Assembly (NCBI RefSeq): GCF_007751035.1
Contig: NZ_CP036433.1
Span: 1,221,001-1,285,000 of the forward strand
From: Lignipirellula cremea
Lineage (GTDB): Bacteria; Planctomycetota; Planctomycetia; Pirellulales; Pirellulaceae
Reading direction: 5' to 3'
Length of the DNA stretch: 64,000 nucleotides
The notes below the pieces were generated by a model. That model searched no databases, was not told where the DNA came from, and saw only the letters and a list, made by a program, of their open reading frames with translations. The translations under genes were made by a program, and so were the position numbers. Numbering within the stretch: position 1 is the stretch's first letter; each line of letters starts with the position of its first letter. This document shows positions 24,182-36,582 of the stretch, in pieces.

Positions 24182-25231
24182 CTAACGTTCGTCGCGAGCC
24201 AGTTTGCGGAAGTATTCTTCGATCAGGGTGCGGTAGTGGGCCGGCAGGTCTTTGCTGAGTTCAGTCAGGGCTGCTTCGCGTTCCTTGGGAGGCAGATCGC
24301 CCCAGCCGGAACGAGCGCCGATATCGCGACTGGTGACATCGCCGGGGCCGGAACCGCCGCCGGGCTGGCTGTCCTGCATGGGACTGCCGGGTTTGCCGCC
24401 GCCAGGTTTACCGCCGCCGCCTCCACCGCCGCCGCCCCCGCCGCCGGCCTGCTCTTCGAGCTTTTCGATCAGCTTGTCGAGTTTGGCGACGACGTCTTCT
24501 TCTTCTTTCCGCACGCGCTGGCCGGCGCGGCCCTGATCGAGCCGGGTGCGGACGTTCCGCATGATCCGGGCGATTTCATCCAGGCTGTCGGTTTTCAGCG
24601 GTTTGATATCGGCTTCCATCAGTTTGGCCAGAGCCCGATACCGATGCGGGAGTGTTTCTTCGTTCTCCAGCAGTTTGGTCAACAGGGGCAGGCACTTCTC
24701 TTTTTCGACCAGGCGATGGTAGCCCACGCTGGTGTAAAAGAGCAGCGTCGCCGGGTCGATGACCTGTTCGGTGGTCAGGCCGTCGAGCTGTTCGATCGCC
24801 TCGTTGAACAGGTCGCGCTGGGCCAGCCAGCGGGCGTACAGCAGCCGCAGGTTGTTCTGGACGAACGGTTCGGCCTTTTCGGCCTGCAGGATTTCAAACT
24901 GCGGGAACTCGTCGGGAATCACGTTCTGGCGGCAGAATTCCACCAGCGGACGCGCTTGCGGATCGACGACCGCAAAAGCGGCGGCCGCCTGATCGAGCAG
25001 CTCGGCCGGTTCGCCCGTGACGCCTTCTTTGGGCCAGAGCGCTTCGACCTGAATCTGGGCCGTTTCGTCCAGCGTTTTGTCGGCGAGCCAGGCGTTGATG
25101 GCGGCCTGCACTTCGACGGGCGAAGGCGGAGCCCAGCTGGCCCTTTGCGCGAATTCATCGTTGACCACATCGGCCCAGGCCGACGGCGCCGTGAGTAAGA
25201 GAACCGCGGCGGCGATCGTGAAGCCCTTCAT
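24182..25231 (-). CDS. Secreted hypothetical protein with poly-Gly linker
   Basis: From ATG 25231 (preceded by AGGAG) the protein has 349 residues with signal peptide MKGFTIAAAVLLLTAPSAWA. A helical domain of about 220 residues with TPR-like features follows (NNLRLLYARWLAQRDLFNEAIEQLDGL). It is joined by a coiled segment and a run of twelve glycines to a short conserved C-terminus (GWGDLPPKEREAALTELSKDLPAHYRTLIEEYFRKLA). That ending is common in planctomycete proteins next to MoxR/VWA genes. Function is unknown; context suggests a partner of the membrane VWA proteins. Confidence 0.78.
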   Translation of the reverse strand: MKGFTIAAAVLLLTAPSAWADVVNDEFAQRASWAPPSPVEVQAAINAWLADKTLDETAQIQVEALWPKEGVTGEPAELLDQAAAAFAVVDPQARPLVEFCRQNVIPDEFPQFEILQAEKAEPFVQNNLRLLYARWLAQRDLFNEAIEQLDGLTTEQVIDPATLLFYTSVGYHRLVEKEKCLPLLTKLLENEETLPHRYRALAKLMEADIKPLKTDSLDEIARIMRNVRTRLDQGRAGQRVRKEEEDVVAKLDKLIEKLEEQAGGGGGGGGGGGGKPGGGKPGSPMQDSQPGGGSGPGDVTSRDIGARSGWGDLPPKEREAALTELSKDLPAHYRTLIEEYFRKLARDER

Positions 25232-25280
25232 GGCAAAACTCCTGCGAATAGGTTGCCGTTGGATACGTTTCATCACCTGG

Positions 25281-27482
<2,202 letters not shown>

Positions 27483-27683
27483 GGCCGACTCCGAAAGTAA
27501 ATGAGGCGATACGCCTGACCGTCCGTGAGCGCGACTGCCTGGGCAGTCCGCCGCCGGGAGAAGAGTGCGATCTGAATTGGCTAGGTGGTTAGTACGCGGC
27601 AGACTCACTGCGGGACAGGCGGGGCGGTTACAGGCCGAACCCCACCAAAATAACGTAGTTCACTATGGGGAAGAAAGCCCAAC

Positions 27684-30029
27684 TCACTGGAGGAGCTCCA
27701 ATGCTTCGAGAGTTTCTTGTTCTTGCTGCTTCTTTGTCGCTTCAATCAAACCTTCTTGCTCTTTCAGAATATTGCGGACAATCTCTAAAAGCTGGTTGAA
27801 ATCTTCGATCTCGATCATTTTGGCAAGGACCGCTTCCATTTCGGCGATCACTTTGGACGCGGCCTCTAGCGAGGCTTTTGCCGCCGCCGGTTCCACATCA
27901 GGATCGCCGAGGGCTTTATCCAGGGCGTCCAGCTGTTCTTTCAGGGCCGGCACGCTGTCGGTGTTGATCTTGCGAAGCGGGGCGATCACATCCCGCTGGA
28001 GCCGTTCTTTCTGGTCCTCGACATCGACCCGGTTGTTTACCAGCTGGTCGCGGATGTTCGCAAAAGCGGCTGCCGTTTCCAGCACTTCCAGTCCCGTTTT
28101 GTCGGCCTGGAGCAGCGCTTCTTGCATGTAAGCGATCTTCCGTTTTTCAATCTCGGCCGATACGTCGCGACGCTCGCCTTGCTCTTCTTCGCCTGTTTCT
28201 TCGTCGTCGGACTTGTCCCGCAGAATGGGTTTGGCCGTGTTTTGCATCAGGGCGAGCAGGTCGCGAGAACGGATCATGTCGTCGAGCATCCGTTCAAAGT
28301 CACGGCGGATCTCCACTTCCCGGCGCTCAAGAATTCGCACCAGTTCCTCAGGCGTGACGACATCCAGTTCGTAGGCGTCGCCCTGTCCTTCGTGCGATCC
28401 GTCGGCCAGATCATAAAAGTCGCGGGCTTTCACCTGCACCACCATCCGCTGTCCGGGCGTCAGGGTGAGAGGAGCCGTTTCCGATTCCCGCAGCTGGCGG
28501 AAGTCGATCGAGGTTTCCACGGCGCCGGCTTTCTTGAGCTTGAACGGGAACACCCGCTTGCCGCCTTCGGCCGTATCGACATCGATCCAGGAGCTGTCGA
28601 CTTCGTAGTCGTCCGCGATCCGGCCCGAGAACGGAATCACCACGTCGGGCGTAACGGCCGAGCCGATCCCTTCCAGCCGGGCTTCAACGCCAGGCGGAAG
28701 ATCTTCGCGGGCCGAAATATGAATGCGGTACGGCGATTCGCTCAGCACGTCGTCGGTGTCGCGGAGGGAGATCAGTAGCGTGAGGTCTTCAGAGATGACG
28801 CCCGGGTCGTAGGTAAAGGTCTTCAGGTCGTCGCCGGAAACATCGATCACAAACGATTCGTTGGTGGTCAGGTTCTGGACGGTCGCCTGTTTCAGATCCT
28901 TGCTCGACTTCCCCAGCACCAGCAGTTTGGCGCCGATCGGCAGCTGCTTGCCGGCGGTCCAGGTTTCCACCCGGTGGCCGGAGATTTTGTCAGGGAACAT
29001 GTAGGACGGATACTGCGTGTCCAGCGTGACCTCGGTCAGGGCGGGGCTGGCGACCACTTCGACCCGCAGGTCGTGGGCCCAGTGATCGTAACCACGGACA
29101 TCGAAATCAATCGTCGAGAGTACGCCGCGGAACGGCTTGCCGTCGAAGGAGAAGTACTGGTAAGAATCCAGGATGCCGCCGTCGACCTGCATTTTGACCC
29201 GATCGCGCCCGCCTTCGGCCGTGTAATAGAATACGTCGCAGGTTTGCGGCACTTTGGGCCGCGTCGCGTCGGCTCGCACCCGCAGGGTAATGTCGGAGCC
29301 TTTGGCCACTTTCACCACGCCGTCGCGAAAGGGAATCTGCACGCGGCGGGTGGCGCCGTCGGCGTCGCGGGAATTGGAGGCGGCCTGGATTTCAATGCCG
29401 ACCACTTCAATGTGGGCGTACCGCGGCCAGGGCTCATCGTTCAGCAGGTACAAGCGGGAGGCGCCCAGGGCAAACATGGCGGGAAAAAAGTAAGCAAAGG
29501 CGCCAATCCCGGCTCCCAGGAGAATCGCCAGCAGGCTGCTGACCACCAGGGGCGTCATGTTGAAGATGTCGCCCACGCGCACGGTGGAGGCCGTTTTGCC
29601 GGCGTCTTCGCGAGTGTGGCGGAGCATTTCCTGGTTGAACTGGCCCGCGTGGTCGGGCCGCTCGCTCATTTCGACCGAGGTCAGCAGGCTGTCGCGAAAG
29701 ATGCCGTAACGCCGTTCCAGCACGACCGCCATACTGTGGTCCTGCAGGGAGACAAACGCCCGGCGGATAATCCACCAGTACAGAATAAAGGCCAGCACGC
29801 CAGCGATTCCCACTAGCAGCACGGCCCGGGCCTGCCAGGGCAGTTCACTCGCACCCAGCAGTACAAACAGGTAATCGGCCCCGATCGCCAGCCAGAATGT
29901 GGCGCCCAGCCAAAGCAACGCCACGGCAATGCCTTCGAACCAGATATACGTTCGAATCCAGGAGCGCACGCCGCCCAGGAGTGAACGAATATTGGAGGCC
30001 AATTCGTAGTTGTCGGTGCTAGTCGCCAT
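27684..30029 (-). CDS. Large membrane protein with periplasmic beta and coiled-coil regions
   Basis: This 781-residue protein has two N-terminal transmembrane helices (about 35-60 and 68-90), a further hydrophobic segment near 160-190, and then a long extracytoplasmic part. That part has beta-rich segments (ASPALTEVTLDTQYPSYMFPDKISG) and ends in an extended coiled coil from about residue 570. It resembles DUF4175-like proteins found beside MoxR/VWA genes. No catalytic site is seen. It follows the VWA membrane gene in the same run and is likely part of one envelope complex. Confidence 0.8.
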   Translation of the reverse strand: MATSTDNYELASNIRSLLGGVRSWIRTYIWFEGIAVALLWLGATFWLAIGADYLFVLLGASELPWQARAVLLVGIAGVLAFILYWWIIRRAFVSLQDHSMAVVLERRYGIFRDSLLTSVEMSERPDHAGQFNQEMLRHTREDAGKTASTVRVGDIFNMTPLVVSSLLAILLGAGIGAFAYFFPAMFALGASRLYLLNDEPWPRYAHIEVVGIEIQAASNSRDADGATRRVQIPFRDGVVKVAKGSDITLRVRADATRPKVPQTCDVFYYTAEGGRDRVKMQVDGGILDSYQYFSFDGKPFRGVLSTIDFDVRGYDHWAHDLRVEVVASPALTEVTLDTQYPSYMFPDKISGHRVETWTAGKQLPIGAKLLVLGKSSKDLKQATVQNLTTNESFVIDVSGDDLKTFTYDPGVISEDLTLLISLRDTDDVLSESPYRIHISAREDLPPGVEARLEGIGSAVTPDVVIPFSGRIADDYEVDSSWIDVDTAEGGKRVFPFKLKKAGAVETSIDFRQLRESETAPLTLTPGQRMVVQVKARDFYDLADGSHEGQGDAYELDVVTPEELVRILERREVEIRRDFERMLDDMIRSRDLLALMQNTAKPILRDKSDDEETGEEEQGERRDVSAEIEKRKIAYMQEALLQADKTGLEVLETAAAFANIRDQLVNNRVDVEDQKERLQRDVIAPLRKINTDSVPALKEQLDALDKALGDPDVEPAAAKASLEAASKVIAEMEAVLAKMIEIEDFNQLLEIVRNILKEQEGLIEATKKQQEQETLEALELLQ

Positions 30030-30162
30030 AGAATTGAGTCGACACTAATGGTGCGAATTTGGAAATCTAATACGTTAGTGCGCCGGAGCCGGGAAAAAGT
30101 TCCCGGCAATCGGCCAATCCGACGACCCAGGTCTCCGCGCGACGATGATCGCGCGACAGGGA

Positions 30163-33162
30163 CTAAGCCAGTCGACTGATACGGCGAACGGTCCACTCCA
30201 GACACAGGCTCACGCAGATCAGCATCAGCAGCCACCAGCGCAACACACGGCTGTAAGAGCGGTCCGGCGTGGCGGCTGGCACAAAGCTGGTTTTCTCGGC
30301 GGAAGCAATCTCAAAGACCGCAGGGTTTCCTGGCGCCGGCTTCATCGCCGCGGCCAGGCCCACGTAATACCGGCCTTCGGTTTCGTCCGTCAGTTGCTGC
30401 AGCAGGACGTCGTTCCGCTGGGGTTTTTCCACTTCGAGGTCGGGCGCCCTGGCGCGGACTTCGGCGCTCAGCACTTCATCCAGTTCGCCGGGCACTTTGA
30501 TTTCGACCCGATAGTCGCCCTCCTGCGAGGCCGTAAAGCCAGCGGCGTACGCCCCTTCACGGGCCGCATCGCGGAGCATGGGCATTCGCAAAGGGGAGTG
30601 CGTACCGTCGGGCTGGATCAGCACGGCGGTTACTTCCGAATCGGTCAGCGGTCGATGCTGGGCATCCTGCAGGATGGCGGTGACGGCGACCTGCTCGCCG
30701 AGGATGCAGCGGTCCTGGTCGACCAGCAGCACGCCCCGGCTGGAGTCGCGGAGCAGTCGCCCTTGCGAGGCCCAGCGAATCAGCTTGGTGTAGTACTGCT
30801 CAAAGGCGCGATCGTCGATGGCCCGGATACGCCACATTTCGCCGCTGGCCTGGAAAAAGACCCGACCGGCGCCGTAGAACTGGCCGGCCAGATAGATCGG
30901 CAACTGGTCATCGATCATGGTGTCGGGATCGGAGAAGTGGGCGTAAATCTGACCGCCCTTCTTCGCTTCGCGAACCGCGTAATAGCCATAAACGCCCTCG
31001 AACGAATCCCAGGAGGCTTCGCTGTCGATGGCGTTATCTTCCAGCCACAGGAACTCGGCACGGCGGCCTTCGGGCGTAAAGTCAAGCTTCCAAGGCTCTT
31101 CCCCGCCGAAGCGGCCGAGCCTGATCGTCGCCGCACCCTGCTGGTAAAACACCACGGGGTACAGCCCTTTGAGAATATCAAACCGCCGATCGCCTCGGCG
31201 CTGCCCGGTCCACAGCGGCGTGTACACCGGGCCGGCGACCACAATCAGGCCGCCTGCCTTTTCGGCGACCCAGCGTTCAAGCAGTCGGACCTGGTCTTCC
31301 GTCAGCAGTCGCCAGTCGGGATCAAAGGCGATCACGCAGTCGTACTGGAACAGTTCATCGGGATGCGACGGGAATTCAAACAGCAGTTCGTCGGCTTCCT
31401 GCGAGATGCCCGGCTGCCCGGTCTGCAGGATCACGTGGACTTCGGTATCGCGGTCGCGGTAGAGTTGGTTGCGTAGAAAGCGGAACTCACGCGTGGGACC
31501 GCCCGCCAGGACCAGCACTTTGTTCCGGCGTTCGACCACTTCAACCTTGGCCGATTTGGCGTTGTCGCGGTTGTCGTGATCGCCATCGGGTGGGACGACT
31601 TTCAACGTATAGGCGTAACGGCCGCCCTCTTTGGGAGGCATTTCAAAGCGAAGCGAGACCGTCTTCCCGTCGGTTTCCAGCACCTGGGTGCGCTCTTCCT
31701 CCAGGACTTCGGGGCCGTCATCCTGCGAGACGTACAGTTCCACCCGCACCCGGCGACCCTTCAGGCCGCTGGCCCGCAACAGGCCAACCACGGCGTATTC
31801 ATCGCCCGGGTACACCCGCGGCGGAGCCTGCAGGTCGACCACGCTGACGTTGATGGGCAGTTTGTCGGAACCGAGACCGACCGCATACACGGGGATCTTG
31901 GCGTCCTGGGCGGCGCGGACGGCCACATCGGGCGCCACGCCTGAGTTTTGTCCGCCGTCGGTGAGCAGCACGATGCCGGCGATCGGTCCGCCGCGTTCGC
32001 GGTTGACCAGGTATCGCAGGCTGTCGCCCAGGCGGGTCTGGGCGCCGCGGGGGCGGAGTTCGGTCATCCACTCGATGCTGTCGGCCGGGTCTTCGGCTTT
32101 CTCTTCTGAGTCGTCAATCTTTTTTGCTTTGTCGAGCGCCTGGGAAGCGTCCTCGATGCCGACGATTTCCTGTGGAGCCAGTTCCGGCACGCGCAAGTGG
32201 GCGACCGCCAGCGTGACGCCGCAGGCCAGCAGCGACCAGACGCCGCACACGGCAATCCACGAATGAAGATCGGCGGCCGATTGGCTGCGGATCGTGACCG
32301 CCAGGGCGATGGCGACCGCAATAAAGGGGGTCAGCCCCAGCACCAGCACGGCGATCCGCCCCGGCGTAAAGTTCGCCAAGGATTCCATCTGGAACTCGGG
32401 CGTCAGCACCAGGGCGGCGATGCTGACCGCCAGGAAGGCGGTCCATAACACGCCGGCCGCTGCCAGCGACGCTGTTTTGCTGGCCGATGTCCAGCGCAGG
32501 ATCCAGTACACAAATCCGGAAAGCAGGGAGACGAGCAACAGCCCCCCCGCCAGCTGACCGATGAACCGCGACTGATCCAGTCGGGCCAGTAGCTGACCGA
32601 CTTCGCTTTGTTCGGCTTTGACCTGTTCGTTCGTGAGTTTCGGGAACGAGCCGATCTCTTCCGGTTTGGCGTCTTCCCCAAAACGATAGGCGACCACATG
32701 ATGCGTTTGGCGCAGTTCGGCCAGCATCGGTCCGTCGGCGATCGAACGGGCCAGTTCTTCACTGCGGCTGGCGGCGCCTTTGGAGTCCAGGCTTTCGGTA
32801 TCGCGCAGGCCCATGCTCAGACTATTGTCGAGCATGACGACCACCCGGGAATCCTTCACCAGGCGGTGCTCGGTCCGTTTCTCCAGGTCGAGAAAAAACA
32901 GCAGCAGGCCGAGCAGGGCGAACACCCGCAGCGACAGCAGCAGCACGGTGGCGCCGCTGGACAGTTCGCGACTGTCGAGCACGTACATCATGCCGATCAG
33001 GCCGACGATGGCGACCGAGGCAAACAGCAGCAGCACCCAGTGCCACCACTCGGTGAACTCAGCCAGACGCGAGAAATTAATCGTCGCGTTCGAGGCCGCA
33101 TCCGCCAGCAGGCCAGTTTGCGGAACCTGCAATACATGGTCGGAAAGAAACGCAGGCATCAA
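30163..33162 (-). CDS. VWA-domain membrane protein (glutamine-amidotransferase-like region)
   Basis: This 999-residue protein has N-terminal transmembrane helices (about 42-62 and 72-92), then a von Willebrand A domain beginning with the metal-binding MIDAS DNSLS (112-116). The domain is interrupted by a second membrane block of about 120 residues and resumes at GIVLLTDGGQNSG. Beta-rich modules follow. A class-I amidotransferase-like fold (about 550-760, VLVLAGGPTREFRFLRNQL and GGLIVVAGP) lacks an obvious catalytic cysteine. A C-terminal helix ends the protein. The gene overlaps its upstream VWA partner by four bases. It is probably an envelope complex subunit working with the MoxR ATPase. 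Confidence 0.86.
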   Translation of the reverse strand: MMPAFLSDHVLQVPQTGLLADAASNATINFSRLAEFTEWWHWVLLLFASVAIVGLIGMMYVLDSRELSSGATVLLLSLRVFALLGLLLFFLDLEKRTEHRLVKDSRVVVMLDNSLSMGLRDTESLDSKGAASRSEELARSIADGPMLAELRQTHHVVAYRFGEDAKPEEIGSFPKLTNEQVKAEQSEVGQLLARLDQSRFIGQLAGGLLLVSLLSGFVYWILRWTSASKTASLAAAGVLWTAFLAVSIAALVLTPEFQMESLANFTPGRIAVLVLGLTPFIAVAIALAVTIRSQSAADLHSWIAVCGVWSLLACGVTLAVAHLRVPELAPQEIVGIEDASQALDKAKKIDDSEEKAEDPADSIEWMTELRPRGAQTRLGDSLRYLVNRERGGPIAGIVLLTDGGQNSGVAPDVAVRAAQDAKIPVYAVGLGSDKLPINVSVVDLQAPPRVYPGDEYAVVGLLRASGLKGRRVRVELYVSQDDGPEVLEEERTQVLETDGKTVSLRFEMPPKEGGRYAYTLKVVPPDGDHDNRDNAKSAKVEVVERRNKVLVLAGGPTREFRFLRNQLYRDRDTEVHVILQTGQPGISQEADELLFEFPSHPDELFQYDCVIAFDPDWRLLTEDQVRLLERWVAEKAGGLIVVAGPVYTPLWTGQRRGDRRFDILKGLYPVVFYQQGAATIRLGRFGGEEPWKLDFTPEGRRAEFLWLEDNAIDSEASWDSFEGVYGYYAVREAKKGGQIYAHFSDPDTMIDDQLPIYLAGQFYGAGRVFFQASGEMWRIRAIDDRAFEQYYTKLIRWASQGRLLRDSSRGVLLVDQDRCILGEQVAVTAILQDAQHRPLTDSEVTAVLIQPDGTHSPLRMPMLRDAAREGAYAAGFTASQEGDYRVEIKVPGELDEVLSAEVRARAPDLEVEKPQRNDVLLQQLTDETEGRYYVGLAAAMKPAPGNPAVFEIASAEKTSFVPAATPDRSYSRVLRWWLLMLICVSLCLEWTVRRISRLA

Positions 33163-35606
33163 CGGACGCCTCCTCTCGTCGGGTGGTAGCTGGCAGAGTA
33201 GGCCAGGGCCTGTTCGCCCAGCAGCAAGGCAATCAAAATGCCGAGCACTGCCAGGCTGACGTTGGCGCCAGCTTGTTTTTCCGGATCTTCAATAAATTCA
33301 TCCCACTGGACCATCGACGGCTTGGCCGCATCCAGGTATTCCAGCAGCTGCTTGGAATCGCTAATCGCCAGGTCGCCTTCGTCGGTGTCGACATTCAAGG
33401 CGTAACGGCGAACCTCGGGCGGGCCGTCCAGGGCGAACAGCCAGGCCTCGTACACGCCGGAGCGGTCTGTTTCGCCCGATCGCTGGCCGTCGTTTTCGCG
33501 ACCGCCCAGCGAGGAATTCATCAGGGGCGAGTTCTCTTCCGGCCGGATCCCCATCTTCTCGATCACCATCCGCGAACCATCGACGCTGGGGGCGACAAAG
33601 TCCACATCCTTGGTGAAGCGGGCCGACTCCACCTGCAGGTTCAAGGGGGAGCCCACCACGCGGTCTTCCTTCCCCTGGGCGGATGATTCCAGATACGACT
33701 GCATGTTGAACAGAATGATCGGCAGCGTGTAGCGCCGGGCCATGTTGTTCCACAGCGGGGACATGGTCGTCAGAAAGGCCGTCACCCGGCCGTCCCCGAA
33801 GCGGCGTTCCACCGCCAGTGGATCGCCGTTCCGCAAGGAAGCCAAAACCCGCACCGAGGAGTCTTCGCCCGACACCCACTCGGCCGGCGGCTGCAGATAA
33901 CGCTCGATGCTGGAAATCCGCGCCAGGGCGTTCCGTTCGGTGTTGAAGCTTTCAAAGATAGGATGCGAGGTGACATCGATATCAGGGACGTCGACGGTCG
34001 GATCGGCCAGCAGGCCTGCATCGCGGGACAGCGGCAGCGGGAAGGCGCCTTCGCCGTCGCGGTAGAAGTTGGTGGTGTACCAGGACAGGTTCATATTGGG
34101 CCCGGCGAACACGCCGAGGCCGCCGCCCCGCTTCACGTACTCTTCCAGCACCGTCACCGCACTGGCGTCCAGACGGGGCACGTCAAGCAGGTAGATCACC
34201 CGGAACCGCTCCAGCGATTCCAGCGTGGCGTCGCGTAAGAAGGCGGCCGTTTCCACTTGCGGTTTGACGCCGGAACGAGCCCTCGCATCCTGGTCTTTCA
34301 GGTCGTCCTGCAGGAAGCTTGGGTTAAAGATTGAGTTGGCGAAGTAGGCGTTTTCCTGGTTGACATCGCCGTCGATCAACAGCACCGGCACCCCGTCGGG
34401 GAAGTCGATCACGCAGAAGCGGCGATCATCGGTAGGGCAGGCGTCCGGCGGCAAAAAGGCTTCGACCACATGCCGACCCGCGGCGGGAAAGTAAACCTGT
34501 ACGCGGCGGGTAACCTTCTCGCCCGCTTTGATTTCCGGGATCAGCACCACCGGCAGATCGTCGGGATCAGCGGCAATGGCCTGCGGGTCCCCGTCGACTT
34601 CGTCGCTGCGATTGTAGAACGAGGTGCGGACGGTCAGCTGGACGTTTCGCGCCAGCTCCTTGCCGTAGTTCTTCACCTCGATCGTCATGAACAGCGGCAC
34701 GCCGGCGGCCTGGGTCCGCTCTTCCGGTTTGAGGGCTGTGATCGCCAGGTTGGGCCGCTCTGCTTCGACGCAGGAGATCAGCTCCACCTGGGCGCCCGAT
34801 TCATGCATTTCGCCGAGCACCGAGCGGGCCTCAGAGGCGTTGTCCCAGTCCTGGCGGCGGAAGTCGGAAACCAGGTAAACCACATTCTGCTGATCGCCTG
34901 ATTCGCCAATTACGGCCCGGACCACCTGCAGCACTCCCAGCGGGCCGACAGAAAGCTCCGTCGGCGTCATGCCCTGGGAGCGATCCTCCCAGAACACCTG
35001 GAATTCTTCGTCGACGATTTCGCCGGCCACATCGGCCATGCGAAAGGCCTGAGCGACCAGGTTTTTGTTCGTATCGGCCGTGCCCGGCAGAGCTTCGGCG
35101 GGAGCTGCTTTTTTATCTTTGTCTACATCTTCTTCGTCGCCGTCGGGGCTGTTCGATTTGCCGCCGCCGGCGCGGCTGTAGCGCAGCACGGTGATTTCGT
35201 GCCGGCCTTCCAGCGTGGCGGCCCGGTTGCCGATCTGCTCCACCGCCCTGAGCGCGCGGTCAAAAGCGGTCTGGCCGGAACCGGAATTGTCGTTCATGGA
35301 ATAGCTGTCATCGATCAGCACGTAATGGTGGGTGACATTGCCTTCCAGCCAGCGGCTGATTTGCGAATGGCAACCCATGCCGGCCAGCAACAGCCCCAGC
35401 AGCAGCATGGCCGCCATGCGGGCCAGCAGCAGCAACAACTGCTTGAGCCACACATAGTTGCGGTGCTTTTTATAGCTCTGCAGCAGGAAATCCATCGCCG
35501 CCCATTTGACGCGGCGATGCCGCATCATATTGATCAGGTGAATCAACAACGGGCCCAGCATCATCAGGGCGCCGGAGATGGCGATGGCTGGAAAAATAAA
35601 AGACAT
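33159..35606 (-). CDS. BatA-type membrane protein with VWA domain
   Basis: This 815-residue protein opens with the BatA N-terminal region (LLIHLINMMRHRRVKWAAMDFLLQS) and two hydrophobic helices. A VWA domain with MIDAS DDSYS (99-103) follows, and then an extracytoplasmic half. A Rossmann-like segment near 455-560 (VIYLLDVPRLDASAVTVLEEYVKRGGGLGVFAG) resembles amidotransferase-like folds. The last helix is near residue 785. BatA-like proteins form membrane complexes with MoxR ATPases and DUF58 proteins. It is followed with a four-base overlap by the second VWA gene, indicating coupled translation. Confidence 0.88.
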   Translation of the reverse strand: MSFIFPAIAISGALMMLGPLLIHLINMMRHRRVKWAAMDFLLQSYKKHRNYVWLKQLLLLLARMAAMLLLGLLLAGMGCHSQISRWLEGNVTHHYVLIDDSYSMNDNSGSGQTAFDRALRAVEQIGNRAATLEGRHEITVLRYSRAGGGKSNSPDGDEEDVDKDKKAAPAEALPGTADTNKNLVAQAFRMADVAGEIVDEEFQVFWEDRSQGMTPTELSVGPLGVLQVVRAVIGESGDQQNVVYLVSDFRRQDWDNASEARSVLGEMHESGAQVELISCVEAERPNLAITALKPEERTQAAGVPLFMTIEVKNYGKELARNVQLTVRTSFYNRSDEVDGDPQAIAADPDDLPVVLIPEIKAGEKVTRRVQVYFPAAGRHVVEAFLPPDACPTDDRRFCVIDFPDGVPVLLIDGDVNQENAYFANSIFNPSFLQDDLKDQDARARSGVKPQVETAAFLRDATLESLERFRVIYLLDVPRLDASAVTVLEEYVKRGGGLGVFAGPNMNLSWYTTNFYRDGEGAFPLPLSRDAGLLADPTVDVPDIDVTSHPIFESFNTERNALARISSIERYLQPPAEWVSGEDSSVRVLASLRNGDPLAVERRFGDGRVTAFLTTMSPLWNNMARRYTLPIILFNMQSYLESSAQGKEDRVVGSPLNLQVESARFTKDVDFVAPSVDGSRMVIEKMGIRPEENSPLMNSSLGGRENDGQRSGETDRSGVYEAWLFALDGPPEVRRYALNVDTDEGDLAISDSKQLLEYLDAAKPSMVQWDEFIEDPEKQAGANVSLAVLGILIALLLGEQALAYSASYHPTRGGVR

Positions 35607-35679
35607 GGGCGAATCTCACAGGCGACGGGCCACGGCCCGTTTTCGTGTTCCACACAAACGCAACGTGTGTGCTCGGCTA

Positions 35680-36582
35680 CTAATTCCGGTGATGCATCCC
35701 CAGGCGATTCGACAGATACGTCGCCAGCACCGCATCAAGCGGATCGCTGGTGCGAATCAACGAGTAGTCGACCGTATTCTGGGCGCAACCGCGGCGCACC
35801 TTGGCCAGGTGTTCTTCGAGCGCTTTGAGATACCCCTCGCGTAACGAGCGGGGATTACAATTGAGATGCTCGCTGCTTTCCAGCCCCTCGAACCGGGTCG
35901 GGCCAGAGAACGGGAACTCCAGTTCGTCATCGTCCATGACGTGAAACATCATCACATCGTGGCCGCGCTGGCGCAACAGTCGCAACCCTTTGATAAAGGG
36001 CTCCGGGTCGGTCAGCAGGTCGGAAATGATCACCATCATGCCGCGGCGGGGGAACGTTTCCACCGCCCCGTTCAGGATGGCGAACAGATCGGTTTTGTCC
36101 GACGGCGTATTGACGTTGAGCGATTCCAGCACGGAGAAGATATGATTCTTCTTGCTCCGCGTCGGCACGCGAGCCCGCACCTTGTCGTCGAAAGTCAAGC
36201 AGCCCACGGCGTCCTGCTGTTTCAGCACCAGGAACGCCAGGCTGGCCGCAATCGTGCAAGCATATTCGTACTTGGTGAGATGCCCTTCGCCGTAACGCAT
36301 GCTGTTCGAAACATCGACCAGCAGGTTACAGCGGAGGTTAGTCTCCTCTTCGAACTGCTTGATATATAAACGATCCTGACGGGCCCAGACTTGCCAGTCG
36401 ACGTGTCGCAAGTCATCGCCCACCGCATATTCGCGGTGCTGCAGAAACTCGACCGACTGGCCAAAGTAAGGGCTGCGGTGCATGCCCGACAGGAAACCTT
36501 CGACGATATGACGCGCCCGCAAATCAAGGCGGGAGATACGTTTGATCGCCTCAGGATGCAAAAATCTTTTGGAATCGGGCAT
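35680..36582 (-). CDS. DUF58 protein
   Basis: This 300-residue soluble DUF58 protein carries the family signature [19 protein letters not shown] (about 50-68). The VWA-like core has the metal-site pattern DVSNS at 90-94. DUF58 proteins are almost always paired with MoxR ATPases and are thought to act as adaptors in MoxR-driven maturation or quality control. Its start lies inside the end of the MoxR gene (about 32 bases overlap). The C-terminal [19 protein letters not shown] is typical. Confidence 0.92.
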   Translation of the reverse strand: MPDSKRFLHPEAIKRISRLDLRARHIVEGFLSGMHRSPYFGQSVEFLQHREYAVGDDLRHVDWQVWARQDRLYIKQFEEETNLRCNLLVDVSNSMRYGEGHLTKYEYACTIAASLAFLVLKQQDAVGCLTFDDKVRARVPTRSKKNHIFSVLESLNVNTPSDKTDLFAILNGAVETFPRRGMMVIISDLLTDPEPFIKGLRLLRQRGHDVMMFHVMDDDELEFPFSGPTRFEGLESSEHLNCNPRSLREGYLKALEEHLAKVRRGCAQNTVDYSLIRTSDPLDAVLATYLSNRLGMHHRN